NCBI GenBank assembly: GCA_946122785.1
Contig: CAMGYJ010000010.1
Location: 14,235,467 to 14,299,466, forward strand
Origin: Linum tenue
Taxonomy: Eukaryota > Streptophyta > Magnoliopsida > Malpighiales > Linaceae
Reading direction: 5' to 3'
Length of the DNA stretch: 64,000 nt
Shown: in pieces, positions 44,176 to 57,360 of the stretch
Layout: each line of letters opens with the position of its first letter
How positions within the stretch are numbered: position 1 is the stretch's first letter
Position numbers and translations under genes: made by a program
The notes under the pieces: model-generated
Database searches by the model: none
Told to the model about the DNA's origin: nothing
Seen by the model: the letters and a program-made list of their open reading frames with translations, nothing else

Positions 44176-45204
44176 AAGGGTTAATATCTTAAATTGGTCT
44201 CAACTATAACCAAATAATTAATTTTAGCTTGTGATTTGCGTAATTGCTATCCTGCTCTCAACTATGGGATAGTTTGGTCCTACTGTAGCTTTTGCAGAAA
44301 CGACTTCTTACTAGAGTTTTTAGAGAAGTACTCTAAAAAAAAACAGTTGAGTGTTTGACTGCAAAACTATTAGAAGTGCTTTTTAATATAAGAGGGTATG
44401 TAAAATGACTATAAAGGATTTATAATAAAAAATAAAAATTCTAACAATATAAAGTAGTCAAAATGGATCTTGTTGATTTTTTTATATTAAATAATATTTT
44501 TTATAATTTATTTTATTTTTAAAATGATATAAATGAAAGAAAATTATATTTTCTGAAATGAAATTAAAATACGGTAAGGATAATCTTGTACTTCCAAATC
44601 GGAGCTTTGTAGCTTCTGCTTTTATGTTATACAAAAGCACTTTTCAGCTATTTAAAAGTCGAGCTTTGAAGATGTTTGGCCCTGGTTCAACTTTTGAAGC
44701 CGAAAAGCACTTCTAAAAGCCGGGTCAAACATAGGCTATACACCATATAGACTGATTTGGGCGAATGCATATTTTGACCGTCAATTTGGACGGTCAAAAT
44801 CATTGACTAAAGGTCAACGATCCAGCTCACTATCACGTCCGTGCCAAATAAAAATAATTTCTAATTTAAAATTATTTTTCATATCTCATGTTTTCAAAAT
44901 TATAACAAGGACATGAAGAATAATTTTAAATTTAAATTTTTTTGTTGTTATTTTATTATTATAAACATGAGATATGAAAAATAATTTAAATTGGAATTTT
45001 TTTATTTATTCGGCGCTGACGTGCCAGTGAGCTGGATCGTTGATTGTTAGTCAACAGTTGTGACCGTCCAAATTGACGGTCAAAACACGTGTCCGTCCAA
45101 ACTAGTATATATGGGGTATAGTTGAGGCTAGGATAGCAAACTCAAACCACGGAGCAAAGTTGATTATATGGATATAGTTCGATCCTATTTAAGGTATTAC
45201 CCTT
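44176..45204. mobile_element. TIR element, MULE-like, with nested MITE and palindrome
   Basis: Imperfect terminal inverted repeats of about 90 bp: left AAGGGTTAATATCTTAAATT, inverted right AAGGGTAATACCTTAAATAG, both continuing to GCTATCCT...CTCAACTA. The flanks TATTAGTAG and ATTAGAAAG are only loosely alike. Inside, about 44262-44730 looks like a hAT MITE (TTTGGTCC...GGTCAAACATA with AAAAGCACTTTT words). About 44790-45085 is a near-palindrome with TTTTGACCGTCAATTTGGAC on both arms. Confidence 0.6.
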
Positions 45205-45213
45205 ATTAGAAAG

Positions 45214-46942
45214 GCAAGGCGGAAAATTAGAGTTTCGGTTAAAACACCATTTTTTGAATAGTGACAAGCAAAACAAGCTCTCATGGTTGAAGAACTTGGG
45301 TATGAGGCAGAGGGGCAACTTGTACAAGTATAAAAAAAATACTTGTATTGTGATAACCATTCCCATGTCCCCTAGCACGCCAATTGTTTGAGTCACGTTA
45401 CCACCTTTGCGCCTCTGATCCTCAGACTCGTTTAGGCATCACCTATGCAAGTAGCACTGGGCCATAGGTGCTCGCTTTCTCTCAACAATCAAGTCAAGAG
45501 AGTGTTTTCTAGAAAGAGAAGTGCAAACTCCATGTTTTACTGAGAGAGTCTATTTCTTTTAAATGTGGTTGTCTTCTCCTATTTATATTTGAGGCAATTC
45601 TAACAAACCGCCTTTCTTTCCGCCCCACATCAGCACCCGCATTTAATGCTTCGTACATTAAATGGCCATGCGCCTCGACCAACACCTAGAGCGTCAGACA
45701 CCAGAGGCATGGCGTAATAACTATACTCTTCTGGACTATAGGGAATTTGTCGTTATGCGTCTACGTATCAAGAAACCTGTTAGGAGAGTTTGGGCCTTAC
45801 TTTCAAGCTCACGAGTATCAAATGAGCATGTTTTCACTGTTGGGCTTGTTGGTTGGTTTAAAGCCAGCCCAATTGTACTGGGCGCCTTCTAGTAACTTGG
45901 TTTAACTTATGGGCCTATTTGGATTGGCCCAACAGAATTCATTGAGCACTGCAAGTTCATAAAGGTGATGTATAAATCGATTCAGTTGTCAGACATGCCA
46001 CTACCATCATCTTGTTTCTGTACCATCAGGCAACAATGACAACATGATCATCAATAGAAGCAGTAATTATCCCTGAAAGTAAATTGCTTCAAGGACCTCC
46101 CTTCCATAAATCACCATCTTCGTTCATGAGTAGGGAAATGGAGAAAGAGCATCTAGGATGAACGATCATCCCTCAATGTTAAACCAAAGCCAGACACGAC
46201 TTTAAAAAACCACTTGTTTCTCAAAAATCATAGGAAGGCCTTTTATTTAGGGTAAATGATCATGCCAACTACTAGCACAGTCTTCTCAAGGAGTCGGTTA
46301 ACAACCAGATACCAACGTATTAACAATGACACACAAAGGAAGGATTGATGAATGTTAATTGGAGCAGAGTAGTAGTGAGAATCAGTTCATGATAATCTCA
46401 AACTTCCTTGGACCAAGTTAAGTTATGAGATGCAAGAAAAAACGAACACCCTTTGCCCCAAACAAATCAACCCATCACATCAAGGACACCCACTAGAAAA
46501 TACCAAATACAAAGATAAACAGTTATTTAGTTTAAACCAAGGCCCAACACTCCATCTGTGGCTTAATTGAGCCCAGTGTTACGATTAAGGATGACCCTAA
46601 AATTGCAAATATTTTCTGTTTTCCTACCCAAAAAAACTTACAGGCTCCATCAAATACAACCTCTTTCAACAATACAATATACACATCCGATGTACAAGCT
46701 GGTCAGCTGGTATATTAAAAAACTCAAAGAAGATTGGTATCTTCCACATCATAGCAAGGATACTTGATCATTGACCATGACAGGAGCACAACCTCTTTAC
46801 CAATTTCTTCTCCAGCATATGATCAACAAGCGCCCCTCGATAGCGAGTTTAAAGGGCCTTGTTGGTGCTTTATTGGTTTTGGAGAGGTGGTGGAATAGAC
46901 TTCCCTTTAAGCACCTATGCTAGCTCAGTATCTCCCTAGAGC
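45214..46942. other. No gene recognised
   Basis: Mixed sequence with short ORFs (one at 45662-45892) that show no family motif or splice chain. The last few hundred bases before 46943 are likely 3'UTR and downstream region of the EB1 gene. Confidence 0.5.
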
Positions 46943-49147
46943 TCATGCTTCCTCTCCTTCTTCTTCACTAGCGTTCAATGCTTCTGCCAGATACTCCTGA
47001 GCTTCCTCGAGTGCGGGCTCCTTGGCATCGGCTGCATATAGTATCTTCTTGATAGCAACTGCCACCTATATATATTCATAAACAAATAACGTGCATTTGG
47101 TCAAAGAGACAACACATAGTATTCCTCGTCGTTTTATTTGAATATAGGCTTCTCCCTTACCGGAAGCTCTTCCAGCTCTTGGATCTGACAAAGTATCTCT
47201 ATATCTCGTAGCTTCGCAAAGTAAAAGTCTCTCTCTTTCTCCAGTAGGTCCACCGACAACTTCAAATCTGTAATCTGCACAAAAGAAATGGACAGAGTAC
47301 AAAACAAGAATCTAAATCCAAGGGAGTCGAGCATGAAATACTCTTAATTAGTTCAAGGGAATAAGAAAAGGGTGAGTTATACCTCATTCGACAATGCCTG
47401 GATATCTACTGATGAATTATGGCCCCCTATTGACCCAGTACTTCCCCTACCTGGCTTTGGCCCTGCAATGAAATAATATTGTCTCCATGTGAACAAAAAT
47501 ACTAGCAATAGGAATGTAAGCTAGTTTGGTGGTGCATGCTGACTGAGAGTTTTATGCATTCCACCTGAGTCAACTGTGGCAGAATGATGATGGGAATTAT
47601 TTGATTGCAATGATTTTGAAGCCTTTACAGAGCCCCTAACTCGCTCTTTTCCGCCCTTGCATCTCCTTTCAATGGGATTATAATTCCTGGAATGCAACAA
47701 CATGTGCAAGTTACTATCAAAGAACTTCCATCAGGAGAAAACCTTTAGCGGTAAAGAAAAGAGTAAAAATGAAGAAAATACGCCATGGAGTTAGCATACT
47801 CGTTCATAATTCCACCATTAACAGAATCACAGTATCTCTTAAGCCATTGTAAGAACTCCAAATTGTCTAATGGCCTTGCCTTAACAAGCTTGTTCACTTC
47901 GATATGCTGCCCATGCAAGCAAAAGAAGGCAGGGATGCCAGTCAGAAGACTTTTCCAGGTTAACCTGATTGCAAATACTAAAGCAACCATTTCCTACGAG
48001 TTGATATGACATGAATTTGCTAGCTGCCACAAGATCTCTGATAATTTTCTCTCTTTTCCGCCATTCAATCACTTCATTTTGCGGCCACACACTAATTGGT
48101 AACATGATATGATATACCCTCCCCAAAACAGTAATCGTTATTGGTTTTGGAATCCTAGTGTTAAAACCAACAAAGTTAAGTTGTAAAACCACGTAGATCC
48201 ATAGGCCTAAAGTTGATCCCGCCAACTAATCATGAGCTCAAGCCATAATATAACAAAACTCGAAGAAGGGCGACAACGATGAAAGTACTCAGAAAGAAAA
48301 AGCTAGAAATTACAAAGTGATACCTTTTCGATTTTTAACTTGTTGAATACATCCTGTAGCACTTTGTAGTTCTGGATATAGTCATATTCAGACTTGGCAT
48401 CAAAATTCACCTACAATAGAACCAAAACTAGCATCGCAAAGTGAAGCTTCTGTAGAATTGCAATTCTCAAATTGGTAAAGTATGGGCATTAAATGACCGA
48501 AAGATGAGAGAAGCATAGTCTTGTCACCACCTTGTGCATTGGCACAACTCCTGGATGAGTCAAATCCATCATCTGACATTGAACAGCACCAGACGCAGCC
48601 TGCACCATATATGAAAGAAACCATCAATCAAACCAAGGATAGAAAACCATCATCATAAACAAGATGAACAGTCTACATCATCATCCAAATGTTCCTTCAT
48701 CAAACGAAGAACTTCATATCAAAATCCTCAAGGAAAAAAGACACGAAGGGTTGATTTGATCAATCAACACCTTCAATCTCCAGTCATCAAAATTTAATCC
48801 CCAATTAGAAGAAATAGAATCAGAGGCCGAACTTCATAAACAATAATTACTACGCCATTAAAGAAAGAACATAGTATAGTTCTAATAACGAGCATCAGAT
48901 GGAAGCACATAAACCTAAATCCCAGTAAATGGAAGCTAAGTCGCAAAAGTCAAAAGCAGCGAAAGAAGAACATGTCCTTTCCCGTTCCCGCCAACAACGC
49001 CATAAACAGGAGAAGGAGAAGGAGGAAACGACGGAGGACCTCTTCAATGCGAGAGAGATTGAGTTGAAGACAATTGTTGATCCAAGTCAATATCTCATTC
49101 CTGCCGACAAAATATGCGCCGTCCATCATCCCAATATTAGATGCCAT
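46943..49147 (-). CDS. EB1: EB1-type microtubule plus-end binding protein, eight exons
   Basis: Exons (minus): 49147-49040, 48599-48531, 48410-48324, 47906-47800, 47686-47565, 47462-47383, 47274-47161, 47065-46943. They join in frame to 810 bp, 269 aa plus TGA. Residues 1-120 form the calponin-homology domain that binds growing microtubule ends ([46 protein letters not shown]). A basic Ser-rich linker follows ([16 protein letters not shown]). Residues 190-250 are the coiled-coil/EB homology dimerisation region ([20 protein letters not shown]). The tail is acidic (EEEGEEA) and lacks the EEY/F end of animal EB1, which fits EB1A/B-like plant proteins rather than the basic-tailed EB1C. All splice sites are GT-AG; the first donor (GAG|GTCCTC) is weak. 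It guides microtubule dynamics and directional root growth in plants. Confidence 0.95.
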
Positions 49148-49330
49148 TTTTCCTGTTCTTGTTCTTCTTCTCCCGATGCTAGTGGTTGTTACCTTTCACG
49201 TAATCTTTGCGTATAATTCTCCCTCTCGCGTGAATCTAAACAAAAAGAGGAAATGTAGAGAAATGGCATGCTCGGAGAGAAAGAGAGGGAAGAATTAATT
49301 AGAGGAAGACGAGAGAGAATGAATGTAAGG

Positions 49331-49366
49331 AATGGAAGGGAAGGGAAGGGAAGGGAAGGGAAGGAA
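49331..49366. repeat. GGGAA microsatellite upstream of EB1
   Basis: Six GGGAA/GGAAG units on the plus strand, reading as a CCCTT pyrimidine tract in the EB1 direction. It lies about 200 bp upstream of the EB1 ATG, probably in the 5'UTR or core promoter, where plant genes often carry pyrimidine patches. Confidence 0.75.
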
Positions 49367-49959
49367 AGAGTTGTATATATTTTTAGAAGCAGAACGGAGG
49401 AGCGAGAGAGAGGGAGAGCGAACATCAGCGGCTGAATACAATGGGAAGGGGATGACTATATCTATGTCTATTCATCTATTCGATCGTTCGTCCTGGCTGT
49501 CGCTGTTGTTTACTTTTTTTTAACGTAGTTAGTTTCCTTTTCTTTTTTTCCTTTAAAATTTGGTTTGTTACATTAATTCTGAAAAAATAAATTGAAGCAG
49601 TTTTTGTAATTACTCATAGAAAAAGGAAAAAAATCGAAGCTTTGGATGTAATGGGGTGGTGACAGGAAAAGATAAATTTTTTGTACTAAAAACAGAAATG
49701 TATAATATTTTTAATAAAAAAAATAAATGCTAAAGAAAAGCGAGACAAATGGCTGAAAATTGTTGTTAAACTCTCAAGTCGAGTAATGATGACAACCCAC
49801 TCTCCAAAACTTCCTCATAAAAGATCCATCCCAAATGAGTTTAATCTTTCTTTTTTTTTGTAAAATTTGGCAGAAAATCTATCGGATCCCGTGGCCTTAT
49901 GGGGTCCTATATGTTTCGAAACATTAATAACTTTTTTTTCTAAGGGGCTGATAAAATTT

Positions 49960-50260
49960 GATCATTTTCCTCTATAATTTTCAGTTCAATTGCTTTAATA
50001 ACCACATCACAATTGTGATAGTCTCTTTGAGCAAAAAGTTGTGGCATTCGTTAACACATTCCATGACTTCCTCCTGCCCTTATGATATTCTATTAACTTC
50101 ATCCTTCAATTTTATCATAATAATTTTTATTCGTCGGGCAAAAGCGTTAGCATAAAAAAATTTTGTGTTCTTCTCTCCCGATCTTAGCCAATCAACTCTA
50201 AATCTATGCTTCCATTTGAGATCATTCTTGTATAAGATTTTTCAACTTTTGATCTTCTTC
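49960..50260 (-). pseudogene. LINE remnant before the RT domain
   Basis: The minus strand reads FRVDWLRSGEKNTKFFYANA and then ARRIKIIMIKLKDEVNRIS, matching the conserved W-L-x-x-G-x-x-N-T-x-F-F segment that precedes the RT domain in plant LINEs. Stops and frameshifts surround it. Further right, about 50400-50500 on the same strand reads IDRFVAQF, like the end of a LINE endonuclease. Confidence 0.6.
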
Positions 50261-51329
50261 TTTGGTCAATAATTTCTGCAGTCTTGGGTTGAAACTTGAT
50301 TTTCCTGAGTTTTTTTTTTTTTGTTTACGACTATTTTGCCTTCAACTAGTAGGATTACATTCCAAAGCTCCACCTCCATTTATCTCATTTGCATCTTTAT
50401 ATGTTATATTGTATCCATTAGAATGGACAGTAGTGATAAGATCCACACCTATCCAAGTGAGGGACATGAGAGGTTGGCATTCAAATTGAGCAACAAATCT
50501 ATCAATATTTTTTTCAATAAATTTCTCATTTTTCTGCTATTATCTCAAGTAAAGGAATAACTTTTGAAACCACACTCAAACATATTATACACTCATCTAG
50601 AACTTTCCAAAAGTCCAGAGACATATTTTCTTCCATCAGATTACCCCTTGTCTTTTTAGCCCATGAACCATGATAGGATTTGGTTGAAATATGTCATATA
50701 CAAGTTTCAGTCTTTAATATGAGAATTCATGGCGGGTCACCATTAGAGAGTGAAACATCTCCATCCAAATGGTTGAAAGAGCTAGATCTTACTGAGAGAC
50801 CAACTTCTTCATTTTATAATAAGCAAATGCCACCCACTATGTTATTTGGAGGGCAGCTATCACTATTTTCTAAACCAATTTGTTGTGTAATTGTTCCCAT
50901 TCTAATTTTGAGAGTTTTTTTTCAAAAGCAAAATCATGTATGGTTTCTGTTCGATAACAATATCATGTAAAATGAGACTGCTTAAGGACTGACCAAGTCT
51001 CTACAGACTAAACTAATGATTCTCATGTTGGCAGGGGGACATGTATGAGGGGAGGAACAAGGGTGAGGGAAGAGAAAAAGGGGATGAGGGGAAGGGAAGG
51101 GGAGGTTATGAAGAGACACAAGGATTAAGCTACCAAAAAACTCTCCAGCAAAGTGATTAACGAATGTGAACAAACACCACAGGAGAAAGATGTCCATGAC
51201 AAAGAGGTCATAAAGAAAGAGAAGAGGGAAGAAAATGGATCAAAAGATCCAAGTAACCTCCATGAAAGGGAGGAAGATGAAACACCACCCAAGAACATGG
51301 GGAGAGAAGCTCTCACATAAAGGAGATTT
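50261..51329. other. No intact gene; probable LINE debris
   Basis: Short readable pieces on both strands but no continuous family match. A GGGGAAGGG-rich stretch occurs at about 51050-51110. Likely eroded parts of the LINE fragments on either side. Confidence 0.4.
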
Positions 51330-51745
51330 TTTGGGACCCCTCCTCCCTGAGTGACTTTTAACCAATCATCCTATGTCAAGTTATTTACAAGGCAATTTCT
51401 AAAATTCTTGCCAATATGTTTAAGAAATTTGGACAACCTCATCTCGAAGACATAGAGTGTTTATGTCCCATGATGATTTATTCATGATAATGTTGTATCG
51501 TCTTTTGAATAATTCCATCACATGAAGAAGAAACAAAGAAGGGTTATATGTCTGTGAAGTTTGATATGACCAAAGCGTATGACCGTGTGGAATAGTCTTT
51601 CTTGAAAAAGGCGATGAAGAAGCTCAAATTTCATGAAACCTGGATTCGGTTAATCATGATATGCATCAAGTCAATATTGCAATCTACCATTGTTAACGAG
51701 CATAAGTCCAAGGTATTCCATCATACTCTCGGCCTATGACAAACG
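51330..51745 (+). pseudogene. LINE reverse transcriptase fragment, heavily mutated
   Basis: Plus-strand pieces in shifting frames read ISKILANMFKKF, FDMTKAYDRVE and then MKKLKFHETWIRLIM. These are hallmarks of plant LINE RT (xDMSKAYDRVEW). Several stops and indels separate them. The orientation is opposite to the fragment at 49960-50260, so a single copy has been inverted or two copies are present. Confidence 0.7.
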
Positions 51746-52573
51746 AACCCCAGGGGCGGACCCATGGTCGATGAGAGGTGTCCTAGGCCACCCTTAAAAT
51801 TTGGAGAAAAATTATTCATCGACGATAGTAGTTTAAGGGGAAGAGGAAAAAATGGTAATCTTTGTAATTCGAACTATGACACTACAATTATTAGTGAATA
51901 TGTTTTCAATTAGAGTGCAACTCATTTATTGTTTTATTTCAAACAAGAATATAATAATAGTCTAAAATAATAGTCCAATTGTACCCAGTTTCTCCAATTT
52001 TTCTTCCAAAACCTGAAAGCTAAATTTCAATCTAGCGGTCCCTATCCTTCAATACTTATGAAGGAAGTAAAAAAGAGAGTTGACTCATCTTCTCTCCATG
52101 TTCTTCAACCATTCATGTTGAAAGAGTTTCTTTGGATTGGGTCAAGAACAAGGTTATAAATTGGATATACAATTAGTTCATGAATGATTGTCTATAGAAT
52201 ATATTGAAAAAGATTTGTTGAGCACTATAGATAGTTAATGTTTTACAATTTTTTCCAAATGTGAAACACTTCGCGGTGTTTCATTATAACTTGTAATAGT
52301 TTGAATTTTTATTTAATATTGAATTTAATTTAGTGAAGAGGACACCCCTAGATAAAAGTTTCAATTCATCATTGATACCCCCTCTCCCTTTATCTGTTCT
52401 ACTATACTTGGAGGATTTTCAACTCTATTAACTAAAGATGTCAAGGAAAGGAAAATTCACGGTGTGAAGATATGCAATAGAGCTATGATTATTTATCACA
52501 TGTGAGTACCTTTATGATTTTGTGAATATTTTTATTTCACACACATACAAAATGCATATTTTTTGTAGATATC
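51746..52573. other. No gene; possible hAT MITE end at 51751
   Basis: CAGGGGCGGACCCATGG at 51751 resembles the CAGGGGCGGAGC terminus of the element at 56562, but no right end was found. The rest is AT-rich. Confidence 0.4.
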
Positions 52574-53076
52574 TATAATACCTTAGGTGAATCCCGCATA
52601 GACAAAGTAAGAGAGAGATCTATGGTTCATAAGTAAGAAACCTACCTTAACTGACATGACGAGTTTTGGGGTAAAATGGAGGAGTTCTTGTGAGAACTTT
52701 GAATTAAACGTGCTCGTAGTGGAATACTGCAAGAATGAGTGAACTTATGTGAAGTCACCTCGATATATTTTCCACGGCAAAAATCGTGCGGGTATGGGCC
52801 CAAGGTAGACAATATCTTAGTCGGGAAAAGGTTTGTGATGTTACAAATGGTATCAGAACATATGTGCGTGCCACGATGGTGGCGCAAACCTCAATGAGGA
52901 TATTGAGTCCCAATTGGGGGGGGGGGGGGGGGGTTTATGTAACACCTTAGGAGAATCATACATGAACAAAGCACAAAAGAGATCCATGGTTCATAAGTAA
53001 GAAATCGACCTTACCTGACAAGACGCATTTTGGGGTGAGATGAAGGATTTCTTATGAGAACTCTGAAGTTAAATGT

Positions 53077-54523
53077 TGACTCGTCCCGAATATCACAATA
53101 AAACTCCCAATTAGGGACCAAGTATAAACCCTAATTGGATGCAATATAGAGCAAGTATGTTTAAATCTCAACCCCGGGTCGGCCAATGTAACCCTACTTC
53201 GATTGTTTGAAACATTATGTAGCGATTGGTTTTTGGTGAAAACAACTATCTATGGTTAAAACATTTGGACAAGTAAATGGATTTGACACTAATTGAGAAG
53301 GTTTCACCCGGGTGTTGCTCCCCCTAGCTAGCAATTATGACTTGTCGGATCGAATGAAAATGTGTGGTAAGACGGTTGTAAATCGTAGGGAAGTACAACA
53401 AGTGAACGGACGCCACTCTCTCGGTCAATAGGTCAAGGGAATTAGATTCAAGCTCCCAAAGTAGTTCTCTTGACCTATTGACTAAGGTTGCCAAAACTTC
53501 ACCCTCAAATCAGAGTTCGGACTGCCAAATTACAACCAACCCTAGGTGCTAATACGTACAAAGAGGGTTGCCCTACATTAACCTAGATAGGAGACAAGAT
53601 TTGCCTAAGAAAAATCCAGCTTTACAAGCCTCTTTCAAAGAAAGGGGGTTTTCTCTCTACCTAGGTTAGAATGGCAAAATAGATTGACAGGCAAACACAC
53701 AACACAATCTTCCATGAAAATACCGCCAAATTCATATTAAAACACATACACACACAAATCATTCAACCCATACAAACATTCACATAATTGTAGCTAGAGT
53801 TTACAAACACCCAAGTGAAATAAGGGACTACTCCATACTAGAAGAAGGTAAAACACAAGGGAGAAGAAGGAAAACCATCATGGAGATGCTAGCCTTGCTC
53901 CTTGTGTTGAAGAGATCCTCCTTTGGGGAAGGAATTCCCAAAACCTTGCTTGAAGATGAAACCCTAACTTCTTCTATTCTTTGGTTCGTCACTTTCTCAC
54001 TCCAGAAATTTGAAGAAGAAGAAGTTTCTCACACTAGGTCTCTCCCCCTTTCTTCCTTCATCTCAAGCCTCTTTTATACCCAGGTCAAGCTCGAGTCAAG
54101 GTCCCAATTCACGGCCGTAAACATCTGGCGAGGATCGCGATCTGGAGCAAAAACGCATTGCATCATTTAGGCTCTTCACGATCTCTAGCTTGGGTTCACA
54201 GTCTTACGACCGTGAACTGACTTGAGTCCAGTGAGACCGAAAATGCCTCTGGATTCCTGGTGCTTCACGGTCTCTGGCTTTATTTCACGGTCCTCCAGAC
54301 CATGAACTCTCTACTTCTGCCGTGATCTACGGCTGCCTCCATCCTTTGACCCGATTTTGCGTCTTTTCATCAAACTTCCAACTCCGTGGCTGGTTCCACC
54401 TGCTTGAGTCTGAAACACGCTAAGGCAAGGCAAAACCTAGCGTAAAACCAAACCTCTCGGAGTGCAAATGCCTCAAACGCTAAGGAAAACGGGGATAAAA
54501 AGTATAGAATTAAGCCCGAATCA
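53077..54523 (-). repeat. Athila3 3' LTR (1447 bp)
   Basis: Minus-strand start TGATTCGGGC, end GGACGAGTCA. U3 has repeated TTCACGGTC/GACCGTGAA words (54111-54310) upstream of a TATA box (TATAAAA inverted at 54072-54078). The polypurine tract AAGTGTCAGGGAG (inverted 54524-54536) borders it. Confidence 0.88.
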
Positions 54524-56187
54524 CTCCCTGACACTTAGACGTTTTCTTGTCACCAAGAAAACCATTTTCAACCAAGGTAATATCTCAAACTAACAAGATA
54601 AATTTGGGACAAATGAAAGGGCGCGAAGTGGTGAATCTCAATGGCTAGTGGACATCAACACATGAACCGCTACAAACAATACCGGCATCCATCACAAACG
54701 ACATTTGAATGCATCAAGAATGTGCTAATGAAAAGTTCTTACCCTGTTCTCAAACCCAAACAAGTCTCAACAAAACCACTCACCAACCACAACTAACCGT
54801 GCATAGAGTTCAAGTACAAGGCACAAACGAAGGGGCAACATAGTTCCTCACTGGTGTAAGATATGAATATGCAAAACATGAATGATCACTCACTCTCGAC
54901 CAGTGGGGTCAGGACCATTTGGTGCAAAAGATGTGCACAACCATCAACACCCAGCCCTATCGTCTCTCCACCATGACAGCAACCTCTAAATGCTAGAGTT
55001 CACGGGATGGTTGTCATCACTAGCTTGTCTGGAGGTCTTAGACACGGGTTCGAATGATTGGAAATTATCTTGGACTTGAGGAAAATGCATTTTTGGGTGG
55101 TGGCAAACATAGCATGAGGTCCTACATCTTCACCCTGAAACCGAAGGTTCTATGACTTCGACTACGAACCTTCTCTACACTCAACGACCACTAGCATTGG
55201 CAAAAAACTACACTTTCCTTCTTCCAGGCCACTACCAATCACGAACTACATTCAAGCACACTTCCTCGACCTATCTTGCTATAAAAAATTCAATTATAGT
55301 AGTGAAGGAGGTCAACAAACAATTTAGGTGTTTCAATGGCTTGTGGCAACTCTCTACTTTTCTTTACCCCGTTTTATTACGTCTTTTTCGATTGTTTTTT
55401 CTTTCTACTTTCCTTTTTTTAGGGGGGGGGGTACTAGAGAGTTAAACATTTTCCAACTTAACACTTAACGAACAATGCTCTCTATCAAGAACTTCCTCCA
55501 ACACTACTTCTTCATTCCTAGCAAGAACCGCGCAAAATCCTCCTATGTAAAACCTCAATGGAGCTCAAGAGTGAGAGTTCCGGGACACAAAGATGACTCG
55601 GAACGGTTTAGACACGAAGAAAGCATGAGGGGTCGTTCTAACAATCACCGTTAAGCTCAACAAGCACGAAGCTCCTAATATTAGAATGACCCCCAAAGTC
55701 ACACAGCTCAAAGGGGTTGACTAGGGAATAAGATGTTTTGGGACAATCAACTTTTGAGCGTGGACTAATCCTATGCCTCTATCATACTCACTAGTGACAA
55801 CGGTGAATGTTAAACACCATGGCGAGAGGGATTTATCACACATGAAAAAGACGATTGACACAAATCTCACATGGCTACCTAGCCACCCAATCGTCTATAG
55901 CAATTTCACAAAATCTATGCAAGGCAATTATGATCAAAGAGTAACCAAGTCAAGCCATCCATTCATTTAAGCACACATGAGAACTAAACTTTTGCACACA
56001 CCTAATGCAATTCTCAGGCATCATAATAGGATGAACTCAATCACATGCAACAATTCAAGGTCAATGCCAAATAAACACGAGATTCACCCACAAACCGGCC
56101 ACTTCGATCATGCATCGCTTGGAGCCCTCAAATATTACAATTTTGGGCATACATCAAGGCTCCAAGCATTCAATCGCACACACAAGC
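54524..56187 (-). other. Athila3 3' non-coding tail
   Basis: No gene. The sequence is an inverted relative of the Athila1 tail (15200-16730), including the CTCACTCTCGACCAGTGGGG and GGTTGACTAGGG blocks. Confidence 0.75.
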
Positions 56188-56195
56188 ATAATAAT

Positions 56196-57276
56196 CAGTG
56201 TTATTAAAGTCGAGCTGAGCCGCTCGGCCCGACCGGTAAAACCACCACCTAGTCACAAAACCGGTTCGGAACAGTCTAAAAGCCACTCCGGTTTTATGTA
56301 GCGGTTGACGAGCGGCCGAGGCGGTTAACTGCTCAAGCCGCTAGTCCGGTTTTTGCCATTCACCCGTTAAATTTAATTAAGAAAATTGCAGAAAATTGAA
56401 ATAAACCAAAAACGTCGTGCTTTCAAACTGAATCCTTATTTCCATTTCACAATTTCGAAGGAAAGAGATGAGCTCTGATTAAGAAATGTCCACTATTTAT
56501 ACTGATAACTTTTATTAGGTACCGGTTCTCCAACGGTTTTTAAACGGTCTAATACCGGTTGCAGGGGCGGAGCTAGCTTAGGCCTCGGGGGGGCTCTGGC
56601 CCCCCCGAGAATTGTGAAAGTCATGTGTAAAGAGTTCGAGATTATACGTATAAATTGAAGAATTTCTATTAATGCCAACTAACATGAGAATTGTTACAAT
56701 GTAGCTTCAAGTAGTCCAGCGGAACGAAGTGTTATATGTGCATTATATTGCATCCACACAATGTTTCGATCCCTCTGCAAAGCATTTTGTTTTATTTTCT
56801 TCTTTTCACTTAACAAGAAGAAAGGGTATTGCCGTATTGGTAAATTCTTTTGCCCTATACAATGCTACCGTGTACAATTCCCATTCCCCTCATATTTTGG
56901 TTCATTAAGTTTTAATTTAAAATTATATCAATTAAAATTTTTAATTCCAAGGTTATTTCAGATATATAATGAGTATTTTTTTAAATATCGGTAGAACTTC
57001 GCTTTTTAGTTATGAAAACAGAATATGCGCCAAAATGGCAATGCACTGTTAATTTCTTCATATTGTTCTCATTTATATGGAATTTAATATAAAAATAATG
57101 TGTGTATAATTAGTTTTGTCAAATATTTATTTATTAGTATTTTTCGTCCTTTACGATAATCGATATCCGGCCCCCCCGAAAACTAAATCCTGGCTCCGCC
57201 CCTGGCCGGTTGGACCACTAAAGTGCTAGCCGTTCGCATTACCGGGTCATGCTCCGGTTCGATTATGACAACATTG
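56196..57276. mobile_element. hAT-like element with perfect 8-bp TSD inside Athila3
   Basis: ATAATAAT flanks both ends (56188-56195 and 57277-57284). The left end is CAGTGTTATTAAAGTCGAGC. The inverted right end is CAATGTTGTCATAATCGAAC. The interior is rich in ACCGGTT words. Non-coding, about 0.43 kb without the element nested in it. Confidence 0.85.
56562..57204. mobile_element. Nested hAT-like MITE with CAGGGGCGGAGC ends
   Basis: ACCGGTTG (56554-56561) and GCCGGTTG (57205-57212) match at 7 of 8. The left end is CAGGGGCGGAGCTAGCTTAG. The inverted right end is CAGGGGCGGAGCCAGGATTT. GGGGGGCC words follow on both sides. It is the youngest layer of a four-deep nest (TRIM, Athila3, hAT, this one). 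Confidence 0.85.
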
Positions 57277-57284
57277 ATAATAAT

Positions 57285-57360
57285 AAACTACCCCCCCCCC
57301 CCCCCCACCTCACACTTAAACTCGACATTGCCCTCAATGGCGTAAAATATGGGGTAGAGC
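57285..57360 (-). promoter_or_regulatory. Second polypurine motif of Athila3
   Basis: A C-run (57293-57306) followed by ACCTCACACTTAAACTCGAC is the inverse of a TTAAGTGTGAGGTGGGGG polypurine motif. The same words (GGCAATGTCGA, TTAAGTGTGGGGGGG) follow the third ORF in Athila1. Confidence 0.6.

Noticed and set aside
45662..45892. 76-codon ORF upstream of the EB1 3' end
   Set aside because: No recognisable domain, no supporting splice sites and composition like the surroundings.
52848..52936. TRIM internal part as a Cassandra element with 5S rRNA promoter
   Set aside because: No 5S rRNA-like internal control region could be seen in either LTR.
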